A stretch of DNA of 64,000 nucleotides from Campylorhamphus procurvoides (GCA_013396655.1 WBMV01005967.1:253202-317201); one strand, 5' to 3'; positions 38,901-51,727 are shown, counted from the stretch's first letter. Numbers and translations are program-made. The notes: generated by a model not told the origin, from the letters alone.

Positions 38901-41900
38901 TTTGAAGAGTGGAGCAATTGTGTTTCCTGATCTCATCGGTCCATTAAAGTATGCTAAAGTCTTTAGGACTGCAGCCACTTGGTGAACTCTGGGTTAAGAG
39001 TTGGAGGAACTGTTAGAAAATATTATTTGTATTTTCAGTAAATATTTGTGCTTTAACAGAGGTATTGAATACTGTGAACAGAGGGAAATTATCTTTCTTG
39101 TATAAAAGCCACTGCTATTGATTGCTTCCCCTGATAGGATGGACAGGGTAGACAGTTTGGCTTTATCATGACAGATTATTTCCTAGAACCCAGATTACAG
39201 TGGTTTAAAATGCAGTAACCTCCATTTTGTCACTCGCTTAACACATTTCCTATCTCAGTTTTTCTAGGGTTAATGGAAAAATAAGATCAGGAAACTTCAA
39301 TGGTTTTGCTTTTATATTAGTTTTAGACTATGTTTTTATGTTAGTGCATGGAGTATTTTTGCTGTATGTTCAGGCAGACATTCAAGTCAGTGTTCAGTTA
39401 GAGAAGGGTTTTTTGTTTTCTTCTGTAAAGTCCTGTGAGTGAAATACATGTAACTTCTTTTATTTACTCATTCTCCCCTTTTCAGCTGAAAATTACCAAA
39501 TTACAGTTGCATTTTGCTGCAATAATAGACTCAAACATAGAACAGGATGTCTCACTATTCTGCCTTACTCTCTTAGGGCAAGGCTGGTAATGTTCAGCTT
39601 TCCCAGCCATGCATAGGGTGAAAGCATTCATTATTCTTTTGGTTGAATGATGGACAGGAAAAGCTCCTCAGGAACATCCTCTCAGGATAAACATTGATGA
39701 GACTAGACCTGTTACCATGGGTCTCAGTTTATTCAGTGGTGGGAAACACATTGCTTAGGGTTTCTTGTTGTTTGGTAGCTGAAGACTTGATTTGTCCCTG
39801 GTTGTACAAACCAGTGTAAAAGAAGTCCTGCCATTCTGATTTAAAAGCCAAGTGGAGAATTGGGTGTGTGTATTACAATTGCAGGACTGTCTGTATTGTA
39901 ATTATCCCCAAGCAGTCACAGGCAGTCACAGTCCCTGCCCCGACTAACTCACATATTGCCAGAGATGCCTGTCATGACAGGTAGAACTGTTGGGCTGGCA
40001 CAAAGTCACAGATCTCCCAGAAAATTGTGAAATTGGGTTTGAAAGTTAAATTTTTAGAAAATGCATCTTGGAATGGTTTTATCTATTTGTTTATTTATTT
40101 ACTTCGAGCTTTACACTTTAAAGTTTAATTTAAGTCCTCGCTTTTATTAAAGGATGGATATAACAGCTTCTGCATTTCATGCATGGGGTGTGAGATACAC
40201 AAACCCTTGAGGCTACAGGCTTGGAAACTGATATGAAAAATAAATACTATTACAGAGTAGACTGTGCTAGTATAGACATAAGGAAGTCCATTCATTTTTA
40301 CAGTCTCTTAGTAGCAAAGCATGAGCTCTTACTGCATTTTTTCCATTGGATCACACCACCTTCTGCTTCATGACTAGGTTTAAATACAAACACTACTTCC
40401 AGATAATGTCAGTTAAATGGCTTTAGTTGATAAGAAACAGGCATGACAGGCTAACTAACTTGACTGGCTGCTATTGTTTGGGACACTTGAGATTTTAAAA
40501 ATGTGATAGTCTGCTCAAATTGAATGCACAAATCAGCACCAAGATGGCTGTAAAAGGGAATCAAAGTGTGTGCGTTCACCTTAATGGGAAAGTTCAGTGC
40601 AGACAATGCTGAGAGTACCTTATCTGAGCAAAGATAAATAACCAAGAAAACATGCTACAAATGAGATGTTCAACATTTCTGGCTATCTAAGGTATTTTTG
40701 AGAGGCCTATTACCTTGGCATGCAAGAAACAGTGATATAGATAAGTTATTCAATGGTATTAGCATTTGGACAGTTCTTCTGAAATCTGTGCTTTTATATT
40801 AAGTAATCTATATCTATATCTTCCTGGGGTATAAGGTGCTGGAACAGTACTATAGTTAGTAAAAGGTACACCAGCTGGAACATACTTAAATACAATTACT
40901 ACAGTTTCTGTAAGTGTGGACAAAAAGCTGCTGATCAAGCTTGTTATTTGCACAAAAGAAGTGTAGAGCAAGAGTTTACTTTTTTAAAAAATAAAATCCA
41001 AGGTACTTGTTGTGGGTAGCAGTGATATCAAACACAGCTAATATGAGATCTTGTCTCTATTAGAAATCTATTTTGTATTTCTGGGTAGATTATGCCTGTG
41101 TGATGGTCACTGGTATGTTGTCTTCTCTTTGGTTTTCCCTCAAGTAAGTACTTGAGGAAATAATAGAGTGGAAATCAACAGGGAGAAGCAGCTGCTTCTC
41201 TTTTTGAGGACTAACTAGTGCTGGCTGCTCCAAAAGCTGAGGTTGCCTGTGGGGACTCTGCAGCACCAGCCTTTGTGCAGGGCACTGAAGGGGTTGCAAA
41301 AGCATCAGTGACTTTCTGCACTGGGGTCTCATAACCCAGAGTGGGCTGGATGACAGCAGGATGGTAAAGCTATTGCCAGGCATAGCAAAGAATCTGTTCT
41401 GGAGGTGTCTATTACTTTTATGTCATTGGACTCATGACTGTTTTTCTGGCAGTTGTTTCATTGCTATGGTATGTTTTGGAGAACTCATTCTTATTGCTCC
41501 ATTAAATTAGAAGCACTTTGAGGGGCTTAATAGAAAGCTACCTTGCACAGTAATATGAGAAGTACTGAAATTAACACTTTCGTTTGGAAAAGCCATATCT
41601 TGGGTCATTTCAGTACTTTTGTGGCCCAAGCTTTTTGTGGGCCAAGACGAGGTGGGTTATTTTATCTTAGGTATTTGATGGCCTAGGAAGGGCAAGATAA
41701 ATGTATCTGGATGGAAAAAAGCATGGTAAGAAGCTCTGAGATATCCTTGTAGTTTAACACTTTGACCTAATCCATTTTCATTTCATTACCAGTACCTTCC
41801 TTAAAAGTTGGAAGTTTCTGCTTCCTGTTCTTATCTGCTTTATATTTATTTGTTTGTGGTTTTTGACTGTAGGCATTCTTCTGTTTTTAGAGATCAGAGG

Positions 41901-42293
41901 AAGAATTTTTGGGAAGTGATATCACAGCACCAGTAGGAACAAATCTTTATTCTCCTCTCACCTTTCCTCTCATTGATGACTGAGCAGGGAATTCCCTTGC
42001 GTAGACTATGGCATAGTAACCCTTTGCAAACAAGAGCTTCAGATTTCTCTGTCTGATGTTGAGGAATAATGAATTTACCCCATGTTAGACTTCCTTATGA
42101 TCTGGTACAAGTAGAAATAGGGATAAGACACAACGGTGTGATCCTTATACACCCATAGCTAGTAAAGTATACAGCAGATACATCGTATGTCATTTTATTT
42201 CTCATGCTGCCCTGTATTCAGTAGGTGGTTATGCTGAATAGATATGGAAGCATTTGTGCTACAAGACTGTTCTGTTTTTGGCTCTTTTTTCAG
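35996..42293 (+). other. Intron after exon 10 (6298 bp)
   Basis: GT-AG intron in phase 1. A short GT microsatellite lies at 36727-36746. No CR1 was recognised over more than 6 kb, and AT-rich unique DNA dominates. Small frames (for example 36253-36582, 41090-41383) carry no recognised domain. Confidence 0.8.
36727..36746. repeat. Short (GT)n microsatellite
   Basis: GTGTATGTGTGTGTGTGT-type run of about 20 bases. Confidence 0.85.
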
Positions 42294-42375
42294 GTTCTAA
42301 AAACATGAGCCAGATTACCACAAATGGGGAAAATGAAGGAACTACCAAAATTATTGCACCTTCTCCAGTGAAAAG
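42294..42375 (+). CDS. EPB41L4A: EPB41L4A window exon 11: linker
   Basis: 82 nt, acceptor tttcag, donor gtacgt, phases 1 to 2. It encodes SKNMSQITTNGENEGTTKII followed by APSPVK. The N-G-E-N-E-G-T-x-K-I-I-A-P-S-P-V-K stretch matches the EPB41L4A-specific linker as I remember it. The residues just before it (around the exon 10/11 junction) look less conserved. The S-P dipeptide is a possible proline-directed phosphosite (inference). Confidence 0.94.
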
Positions 42376-45300
42376 GTACGTAGATCAGCAGTTTCCTTGC
42401 AGCTTTTAAGAGATTGTATATTGCATTGGAGAGAGGAACACATTTAGTAATAATTAGTAACAGTTTATCCTGTCCCTGCATTTGGGACCTTCTGACCTTC
42501 TGCTTATAAAGGCCAGAGAGTATGGACTAGTAATCTATTTTTTAAAACCATGACCTTCTGATGAATGTGGAACAGGAATTTCAAGTGACAAAGGGTTTGG
42601 AAACCCATAAATCAGCACAAGTTAATGGGAAGCCTGACAGTCCCAGGTTTAAATAGGAAAAAAATGGTAATAATAGGAAAAAACTGGATAGTCCTGTGAA
42701 GTCCTTCTAGTCTCTCCCCTGGGAGCTGTGGACTGGCTGTCAGGGTCCTCAGGGCATGGCTCTTCTCTCTCTGAACTAGGCAAGCTGTGCTTGGGGTGTG
42801 TGGGCAGGGAGGAGCTGGGCATGGGCTCTCTTCCAGCAATCCTGTTAATCTTGCAGTTGATTATCCATTACACTGTTCAGTTCCTAAGAAAACCCATGGA
42901 TGTTTCTTCCTGATCCATAGGAGTAGTGAATTGCCAGGGCTCCTCTGGATTCGTGTGCTCTGCCGTGCCTAATTATCAGTGCTGAAGTGCACGCCTCTGG
43001 TTATTAGGTATATTTGAAAACAAGAGGTAACACTCAGATTCAGAAAGGGGTTTATATCCTCACCCTTAATTTTAGATGGAATTTGTTTTCCTGAGTCTGA
43101 CAAAAGAATCATTCAAAAACTTAGCACCTAGCTTTTTTGTTTAGTTGCCTGAATGTCTTTTCATCTTCAGTAATCCTGATGATTTGGGGTGTTTTTTAAC
43201 TGGGTAACTCTGGCCTTGTCTCTGCACTGAAGGTATAGGCTTCACATGTCGGGTATCGGAACTGACCTCTGAAGAAGGGTGTAAAAGATTTACTGCAAAA
43301 TACTTTGTGGATAGTGTCTCCTGTTGTCTAATCCTTAGAACAGTTTGACTTCTGAAAACAGAGCTGAGTTCAATTGGTTCCTCATTTTGAAGGAAATTTA
43401 ATCTAGTACTCTAGTCCTTGGAAAATATTTCTCACAGGTTAAAAGAAAGTTTATGATTTTCATGCTGAAGGGAGGCCACTGAGCAGAAAACAATACAGAG
43501 GTATGTAAATAAAGGGAGGGCACAAAGAGGACAGAGCCAGGCTCTTCCCAGTGGTGTCCAGTGGCAGGACCAGAGGGGGTGGGCACAGACTGAAACAAAG
43601 GAAGTTCCCTCTGAACATCAGAAAACACTTTGTTCCCTGTGAGGATGACTAAACACTGGCACAGGCTGCCAGTGAAGATGTGGTGGAGTCTCCATCCTTG
43701 GAGATAATTCAACAGCTCTTTGGGAATAGTCCTGGGCAACTAAATCTGGGTGGCCCAGCTGGAGCAGGCAGAGATCACATCCAGAGGACCCTGACAAGCC
43801 CCACCATTCTTTTGTTCTGGGATTTGTTAGGAGAGAGAAAAACACAAAGGAAGAAGTACCATTATTCCATAGTGCAGAGATGTTCGTACTGGGAGGCAGG
43901 GAAGCCCTTCACTACAGCTTGTGTTCCAAATGCTGTGTATGAATCTTTTAGCAGTGAACAGTTAAAAAGAAAAGGATAGGCAAGTTGTAGGGGAAGAAGC
44001 AAAATAAGGGGCTCTCAACATGGCAGTTGTAAGGTTTCTGAGTTTAGTTTTTTACCTTGAGAGTTTGAAAGCAATTCACAGGCAGTTTCTTACTGAGTCA
44101 TGGTTTTAAAGTGTTAGTCACTTGAACCAAAAAAATTAAAGTGTTGAAAGTTGGTTTTCTTTTAGAATTTTTTTTTTGTGTCTCTGCCTGCCCATGTAAA
44201 GCACCTTTCAAGTCTGCCAGGCTTCGTGTGTGTGACAGCCAGCACGCAAAATTTGTGAAGCATTAACAGTTCAGTAGTTTGCTCCATCCTGTGTAATTCT
44301 TGCATTAATTGTCAGTCATGTCTGTAAAGCATTTTTCAGCAGCTCTCACAAGCTGAGTTTTCATAGTTTAACATCTCATTCACTGTTGAGATGCATCGTT
44401 GGTTGCTTCTGCGTAAGTGGTATAAATTCAAAGTAAACCATAAAAAAGCCCCAACAATGGTAATCTCAGATCCTAAATTCAGATCCTAACCTTTTCAGGT
44501 ACTTTGAGTGAACCCAGTATCTCTTGCAACTGCATTCCTGGAGATACTACTAATATCTGAAGAGCTGCCACGCTCTAGCTTTCTATCTGTAAAGCATGTC
44601 TGTTCTGAGTGAATAATGACCTAGGAAAGTAATGCAGTAAATTCACCTCCCAGGTATTCTCTTTCTCTCTTTTTGGAGATTGGACAACAGAGCTCACATT
44701 TCTTTAAGTCTGATAGAAGTATTTGCTCATGCTGAGCAAAATCAATTGCTTTCTGCAATACAGGACTAAAACCTATTTGCCTGAGTTACTTGCTTAGTCT
44801 GTAGTAAGCACATATTTTTGAGCCTGGGAATAGATTATATGCACCTATGAGTCAATAATTAGTGGGTGCAGTATTAGGAAAATGATTTACCTGATAAGGT
44901 ATAATTTAATTTCTTCTCCTGCTGACTTACTGTAGCTTTTTGTTTTGTTCACAATGTGAGAATTAAATGATTAACTCAATGACCTGTAGTAACCAAAGGC
45001 TGAGGTTAAAAGTGGATTAGTGAGTTAAGTAGCCACGATTCCCTCATAAAGCTGAGTCTGTCACCTCCTGCTCCAGGCAAAGAACTCCAGCTTATATCCT
45101 CCTCTCTGTAAGCAACTGTAAAGCGTGTATTTTTTCTGCGTGAGTTGCACTTTGTAAAGATACAGTGTACTAATGATTGCACTGGGCTGCTGTCAGTAAT
45201 ACTTCTTGAAGAGCTTTGTGAAGATTAATGTGGCTGCCTAGTTCTGCATGAGGTGAACTGCTTGTTCATGTGGAAAGAGAGATGGTGATGCAGGAAAAGC

Positions 45301-46584
45301 ATGCCTGGCCACTGGCGAGGACATGGGTGCAAAAGGATACTTCAGCTAAGAGCCACTTTCCAACATTTGAAGTGTCAGTCTATCTAGGAGCATTAATGTG
45401 TCGGAAGCTGTAAATCAAGACACTGTGTGAATTACAGGAGTGAAGGAAGAATGGGAGCCTCCTGCTGTTACCCTCCTGTCCCCACATTTCCCATAGGTAA
45501 AACTGATTATAAACACTGATATATCTCTCAAGCTGCGTGACTACCTTGACTGTCCTGGTACTTCACCTTTCAGCAGTCAGTGAAATCATCTCTTTCACAT
45601 TGTTTGTTCTAGCAAAAAGAAAACATAAGGCTTTACTGGCGAGGGAATGAGAAGAATATGCTACTCAAGGAACTTATTAATCTGTGGTCTCTCATTCTTC
45701 GAATAGTTACCACCCCCTGCCTTTGTCAGTCCCACCTTAAAGTAGGTACTGTAGATGTGAAAAAAATGGTAGAGAAATATGATAAGGATAATCAGAGGTA
45801 TGTGTTGACTCCTGTATTGGGAGACATTAAGTACTCTGTGAATCTTTCACTTGGAAAAGAGGTTAGATAGTTGTTAATAATGAATAAAAAAATAAATGGA
45901 GTTGAGTTTGTCATTATGGAACCATCATTCATAGCGCTGCTTTTTTTTTTTTTTTTCCTTATAATCACAGAAACAGGAACACAGAATGGAAGTTTTGAAC
46001 CAGGTGGAGGTTTTGAAATAAAATTAAATAATTGTTTATACCATAGTTAAATACTGGAGGTGCTCCTACCAGGCATTATTTATGCCGAAAATTAAAAAAA
46101 AAACAACAAAAACATGTTCAAGAGGTACTAAGTAAATCCATGAAAGAAAGTTTCATCAACAGCTATGTGAAATAAAAAGCAGATAAAGCCTCTGATTCAG
46201 TAATCTGTTAACTGCATATTATGGAAGTCTGAGAGTGTATTTGCCCATTGTTAGACTTGCCTAAATGTCTGTTCTTGTTTATTCTGTGTCAAGTTTGCCC
46301 ATTTTTCTGACTCAGTGCTGCCATAATTATGAACTTGTAGAGCTGACTTTTGGGCGTATTTTTTGGTTTTTTGCCTTTACTATCTCTCTTTCTAGGAGAC
46401 ATTTTTCAACATAGCAGCTGTTTGCCCAGTTTCAGAGAACAGACAAATAACTATATGCCAGGGTGGGTCTCTGCAATGACTGCATACCTTTGAGATTAAT
46501 TTTTAAGAGGTCAGTGTGTGAGAAAATGTCATCATATATTAAGGGTTTAAAAATATATGTATATATTTCTGTACTTTTATTTAG
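42376..46584 (+). other. Intron after exon 11 (4209 bp)
   Basis: GT-AG intron in phase 2. Holds a sense-strand CR1 fragment (43463-43795), a T16 tract (45941-45956) and otherwise unique DNA. The frame at 45658-45870 has no recognised motif. Confidence 0.8.
43463..43795 (+). repeat. CR1 LINE ORF2 C-terminal/3' fragment, sense orientation
   Basis: The + strand follows the CR1 consensus order: aaagaggacagagccaggctctt, agtggtgtccagtggcaggacc, gggcacagactgaaacaaag, ctctgaacatcagaaaacac, cactggcacaggctgcc, gtggagtctccatccttgg. It stops just short of the terminal octamer repeats. It is one of only two CR1s in the same orientation as the gene. Confidence 0.9.
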
Positions 46585-46668
46585 CTTTAAAAAGATGAAA
46601 AATGAAAACAGTCCAGAAACCCAAAGAAGTAAATCAAGCGCTCCGTGGGAGGAAAATGGCCCACAGAG
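46585..46668 (+). CDS. EPB41L4A: EPB41L4A window exon 12: linker
   Basis: 84 nt, acceptor atttag, donor gtaagg, phases 2 to 2. It encodes FKKMKNENSPETQRSKSSAP followed by WEENGPQ. The N-E-N-S-P-x-T-Q-R-S-K-S block and W-E-E-N-G-P-Q are characteristic of EPB41L4A. Symmetric exon of 28 codon-equivalents. It contains S-P and R-S-K-S sites. Confidence 0.95.
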
Positions 46669-46839
46669 GTAAGGCAAAGCATGATGTCTTGGATACTGTG
46701 CAATGGTAAATATGCCACAGCAATAGGCTGAAGAATACTAATATATTATATTAATGTGTTATTGGTGTGATAATAAATCTGTATTGCATATAAGTAGATA
46801 GGTTCTACATGGGTAAACAGTTAAAAATGAGGGAAGTAT

Positions 46840-47600
46840 GTGTAGGAGAAGGTGGTCAGTGAATGAAAGTCACCAGTGGCTTTCCACAGAGATCTTTTCA
46901 TAGAACTCTGATATTTAGTGTATTTGTCAAAGGACTTGAAAAGGGCTCATAAAATTTGGTGATGATACAGAATTGTTTAGGATAGGATAGTGAGAGAGAA
47001 AGCTGTCTGTGAAGAGTGACAGAAAGTCCTCTCAAGTATGAGTGATAGAGTACTAGTTGGTGGATGCTGTTAAGTCAAAAAATGTAGAGAGACACATGAA
47101 GGCCAAAAAACCCCAAAAACTCAACAAAAAAACCCCAGTAGATTTCTGATTAATATGAAGTGCTGTGGGATTATGATAACAATGAGAATAACAACTGTGT
47201 AACAATCAGAAAAACTTAGCAGTTATTAGGAAAACAAGAGAACCGCATTAGGCCACTATATAAATTGATAGGTCACGTATGTGCTCAATGAATTGTGAGA
47301 GCAGTTGTCATGTCCTTCTCTCAGGGAAAAGAAAAGGCTTTGAGAGGGGCAGCAAAGGTAATCAAAGATATGAATGGTTATGCATGAAATCTGTACAAGG
47401 AGCAACAGGATAGGCCAGGCAAGACTCTTCCTTCAGTCTGGAAAAGAGACCATTTCAGGGGATGACATCGAGAAAGTCTCAAGTCGTACAGAGAAAAAAG
47501 ATGAGGACTGTATTTTTCCAACATAAGAACTTGGAATCTTTTGGTGAAACTATTGGAGGTAACTTAAAAGTGTTGAGAAAGGCAGTGAGTACTGACTCAC
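46840..47600 (+). repeat. Old, heavily diverged CR1 LINE, sense orientation
   Basis: Segments align in order with the CR1 ORF2 3' half: ttggtgatgatacagaattg (46955-46980 area), a block around 47300-47470 (ggcagcaaaggtaatcaaag, tacaaggagcaacaggatag, ttcagtctggaaaagagacc), then the ttttggtgaaactattggagg block. This wording resembles an older CR1 subfamily than the other copies. Boundaries are approximate and 47100-47230 is degraded. Confidence 0.65.
47103..47138. repeat. A/C-rich low-complexity tract
   Basis: Runs of A interrupted by CCCC (aaaaaaccccaaaaac, aaaaaaacccc), inside the old CR1. Confidence 0.75.
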
Positions 47601-49201
47601 CATGAGTGGTCCTCCTTCACAAGGGATACTGGAACTTAGTGAATTCCTGAGAGAAGCTGGGTGAGCTGTGGTACAAAAATCCTGGAGGACTTCTGAAGGC
47701 AGAGGTAAAGCAGTTGGCTCAGTAAGTCCTCTGGGCTGGGAATAGTGTGGGACTGAGAGCACCAGGGAGCTGTCATGGTCTTCAGTGTTTTGCTTCCTGT
47801 GTCTGGGTGTTTATGGCCACTGTTGGAAACAGGCTGCTGACAGAGACAGCACATGAAGTATAATCCAGTACAGCCCTGCTTTTCTATGATACAGATCTAT
47901 ACGTGATGTGTCTTTTGGGGCACCACAATGATTTGCCCTTTGTGCTCCTTCTGTAAACATCAACAGTTTTCAAAACAGTGTGCAAATATTCTCTTGATAG
48001 AACAGACCCTTTTTTTTGTTATTTTTAAAGAAGAAGTATTGTCTTGTCATGTGATGGCTTCAGTACTTAAATTGTGGTCAAGACAACAGAAAGTTTGATT
48101 CTGCAGAAGCGAAAGAATAGTAGGAATGAATTTTTCCATGTCTATGCATTCTAAAGTAGTATGTACTTTTAGACACATAAGCAGACTGTATGTTGCACAG
48201 AGCCTTTCACAGCTTCTAATAGTTATTCTCATCAAGATTAACTGTGGGAACCTTTCAGTTGCGCAGGGCAGTGCTGTAATCAGCTGTCTGCAGAAGCAGA
48301 TGAAGAAGAATGTATCCCATTTGAAGGCCAGGGCTGTAAGGAAAGGAGAAACAAATACGTTAGGTGGAATTTTGTTAGAATATCATCTTTTTGCCACATA
48401 GTTGTGAAAAGGACTTAGTGATATTAGATACAGATATGAGGTCGAGTTTAACATCCTTCCTCCAAAAAGTGGAAGAAGAGCAGTAGGCCACCTTGGTGAC
48501 AGGTGCTATTACAGGGTGACATATGCTCAGTCCTAGGCTTGGTCATACTGTTGGAAGAAGTCCTTACACTTTTCTAGAAGGTATCATAGAGGACTCAATT
48601 CAGGCATTTGGTAGTCTACATCTAATAACCCAACACATTCAGTCCCACTCAGGGTACAGAAGCTGGAGCTTGAAACACCTCCACGCCCTTGGCAGAGGTT
48701 TGTGTGGATGAGCAGCAGAGAGATGGAGCTAAAATTCTCATGTTCCCAAGTGTCATCTCTGTGATGAAAATGTATGTCATGACAGGAACATGGGAAGTTT
48801 TCATACTTATACCCATGGATAACATAAAGAATAGAGGTTCATTTGAATGTCTAGCTCTGGGTTGGGTAAGTCATACTAAAGCATAGAAATTTTATTACGC
48901 TAAAAGAATGTGGCTATACTTGAATCCACATTTTGTAAGCCTAGATCTCTTGGCTTGGTAGAGCTCACAGTTCTCTCTCCTACATTTTCAAGGTTCAATG
49001 TGAAATATATATTGCAATAAAGCAGTGCCATCTGTATTTACTTAGCATGCACACATACACAAGCAGGTATAGCTGAATATATTCACAGGGGTGGGGGGTG
49101 TGTGTGAGCCCTCTCACTTTTGTAAAGTACATCTCAGTTAGCTGACCTAACTGTCCTGGAAATTTTAAATATGAATGTTTTCTCTTCTTTTTCAACCCTA
49201 G

Positions 49202-49315
49202 TGGACTGTATAATTCTCCCAATGACCGCAATAAATCACCCAAGTTTCCTTACTCTCGGCGAAGGAACCCATCAGGTGGCAGTGAGAATGAGTCTGGGCA
49301 ACCTGTCCGGAGAAG
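49202..49315 (+). CDS. EPB41L4A: EPB41L4A window exon 13: Arg/Ser-rich linker
   Basis: 114 nt, acceptor ccctag, donor gtaaga, phases 2 to 2. It encodes [20 protein letters not shown], then [22 protein letters not shown] and clustered Arg residues mark an intrinsically disordered, phosphorylatable segment. Symmetric exon; skipping it would remove 38 residues in frame. Confidence 0.95.
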
Positions 49316-51727
49316 GTAAGAGTCTCAGGGTTAATTACTGTCAGCTTCTCACTATAGAAACTTCAGTTCCTGCATGCCCTGTGTTCAGCTCTTGGAGGCA
49401 CAGCTGAGTCCTGGGAAAAGAGTTATTCTAGGGGGCCTGTTGTTAGTAAAAAAAAAAACCCAAACCTGAGTGAGAGTACATCTGGTTTCAGAAAGGAAGC
49501 TTTGTTTGCTTGTGTGCTGTTCTGGGCACTGGGGAAAGGATGTTAAAAATATGAGAAATTTCATTACTAGCGTGTACAGGATGCTTCCAGTTGCTGAAGC
49601 TGTTTTTGTCTGGTGAAGGAAAGGACTGAGGGATGTCCCTTGCTTGACAGTGAGCTTCCAATGCAGAGCAGTGTTTTAAGTACATTGCTTTGCTTTAACT
49701 GCCACAAGGATTCAATTAATGAGCCACAAGGCTGTCTTCAACAGTGTGAATGACTTTACATTAGAGAGGATGCAAGCAAAAATACCACTATGTGATACTT
49801 AATGTGTTCTCAGTTGGTACATGCTGAATTGAATCACTTCAATTATTCAATTCAATTATTCAACTGAATAGAGAAGTAAAACTAAATGAATGGAGGTTCT
49901 TGTGCTGTGGGCTCCTGAGTATGTCCAAAATGTAAATAACAGGGACAGTTCTGAAGTGATGCAGTATTGAGAGACTGTGTTACCTGGGATGATTTGTCCT
50001 GCTGAAAAGCTGCTTTCATCCCTGAGACACCCTGCCTGGTGCTGTGATCTGTTGTGAAGTATGAGCAAGCATAGATACTGTGCCATATTCATTTCAGTCT
50101 TTTAAGATTGCCTTATAAGCAGCACCTGAGAGTTACATCTCCTTTTGACAGCTCTGAAATGGTCATCTCTTTGGCTTTCAGAACCAGGGCTTTCATGGGG
50201 GTCTCCGATAATGGAGCTATATTGATGAGGAAATCTAATTTGATATGGAGCTTTTATACTTGTCAAGTTTCTGAACTGCTCCAGACCTTTTACTGGCCAT
50301 TGGCTGTCTGGAAGAGGAGTGAACTTATGGTTATGGTTAGTGATCTCAAATAAACCAGTGTAGTTCTGTCTGAGGCAGTAGACTTATGCTGATTTATCCC
50401 ATTGAATAGAACCCTCCTATGGGTTGATAGCAATGTCTTTCCCAAGTGGATTTTGTCATGGTCACCCCAGCCAGCCAACCAAGCCCACACCACTACCAGT
50501 AGAACTGGGGAGGGAATCGGACAGGTAGAAGCTGGAAAACTCATGGGTTTAGATAAAAATGGTTTAATAGGGAAAGCAAGAGCTGCACACACAAGCAGAG
50601 TAAAACCAGGAATTAATTCACTGCTTCCCAAGGGCAGGCAGGCGTTTAACCATCTCCAGGAGAGCAGAGCCCCATCAGTGCAGTGGTTACTTGGGAAGAC
50701 AAACACCATCACTCCAAATGTCTGCTCCCCTTCCTCCTTCTTCCCCTGACTTCATACACCAAGCTTGGTGCCACACGGTTTGGGATATCCTTGTGACCAG
50801 CTGGGGTCACCTGTCCCCGCTGTGTCCCTTCCCCTGCGCCCCCAGCCTGCTCCCCAGCCTGGCAGCATGGAAACAGGAAAGCCTTGGCTCTGTGTAAGCC
50901 CTGCTCAGCAACAACATCTCTGTGTTATCAGCCTTGTGCTCAGCACAAATCCAAAACATAGCCCTCACGCCAGCCACTGGGAAGAAAACTAACTCTACCC
51001 CAGCCGAAACCAACACAGGTTGTCTGATGTCAGAAGGACTTGTTTGGCTTTGTTAAAGCAAAAGACTGGAGATGTGCAGTGCAAAACTGCCTCACACCAA
51101 GAAAAGAAAAGTGTTTGCCTACTATGCAGCAGGAAATTGTTATGAGATGCAAAGTTTTTGTCATCTGAGATTCACATTTGGCTGATCCGGCCAGTGGACA
51201 GGCAGTCAAGCCAACAGCAAGTTTTCTCTTGGGCTACCACATGAACAAAGTGTTTTTAAAAGTCTTATCTCATGTGTAAAGACTGACAATAATAGGTAAA
51301 ATTCTGACTTAATTATGTCTTCCTGAATCTTGGTTTTATTCATGCACTTTCCTTTTCCAGCTGTTTAATAACAATAGCCGTGTTGTTTGTGCACTTTTTA
51401 CTGGAGTTAAGAGGAAAACATCAGATTTTGCTATGTTTGAAACAGTAGGAAACCCTAAAGGCCAGCATGCTATTCTTATCCTTACTAGTCAGGGGTTTGC
51501 AATGAGAGCTTGCAAGGGACTATACCTTTGCACTTACTGTAAAGTTGTCCCAAAAAGTTTAAACAAGCATGTACACTATTTTACCTGCCTCACATCATAC
51601 CGAAAGACGAAAACAAACCAAAAAACCTGGGAAAGTGTTGTGTTTTTTAAAAAAAAAGTTGTGTAATTTTGTGTATTTGTATTAAGCAACTCAATGGTAT
51701 TTCATTAAAACTTCCTTAATGTCACAG
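49316..51727 (+). other. Intron after exon 13 (2412 bp)
   Basis: GT-AG intron in phase 2. About a quarter of it is a solo retroviral LTR in antisense (50454-51017). A small hairpin/tandem repeat is at 49825-49863. The rest is unique. Confidence 0.82.
50454..51017 (-). mobile_element. Solo LTR of an avian endogenous retrovirus (ERVL-like)
   Basis: A 564-bp block, more GC-rich than its surroundings, with TG...CA ends: in its own sense it starts TGTGTTGGTTTCGGCTGGGG and ends GGTGACCATGACA. The opening (GGTTTCRGCTGGGRTAGAGTTA-like, then TTTTCTTCC) and the later CCTATTAAACC (ATTAAA poly(A) signal) followed by CCATGAGTTTTC match a common avian ERVL-type LTR as I know it. No internal retroviral region or second LTR is present, so it is a solo LTR left by recombination. 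Clear target-site duplications were not seen (gattt left, ggttg right). Confidence 0.82.

Larger units (their letters stand above)
46669..49201 (+). other. Intron after exon 12 (2533 bp)
   Basis: GT-AG intron in phase 2. Its first half is an old, sense-orientation CR1 (about 46840-47600) with an embedded A/C-rich stretch. The second half is unique. Confidence 0.8.

Noticed and set aside
50290..50712. 140-codon minus-strand frame
   Set aside because: Mostly inside the solo LTR, which is non-coding; the extension beyond the LTR has no motif.
50449..51022. Target-site duplication for the solo LTR
   Set aside because: The five bases on each side (gattt and ggttg) do not match well enough to claim one.
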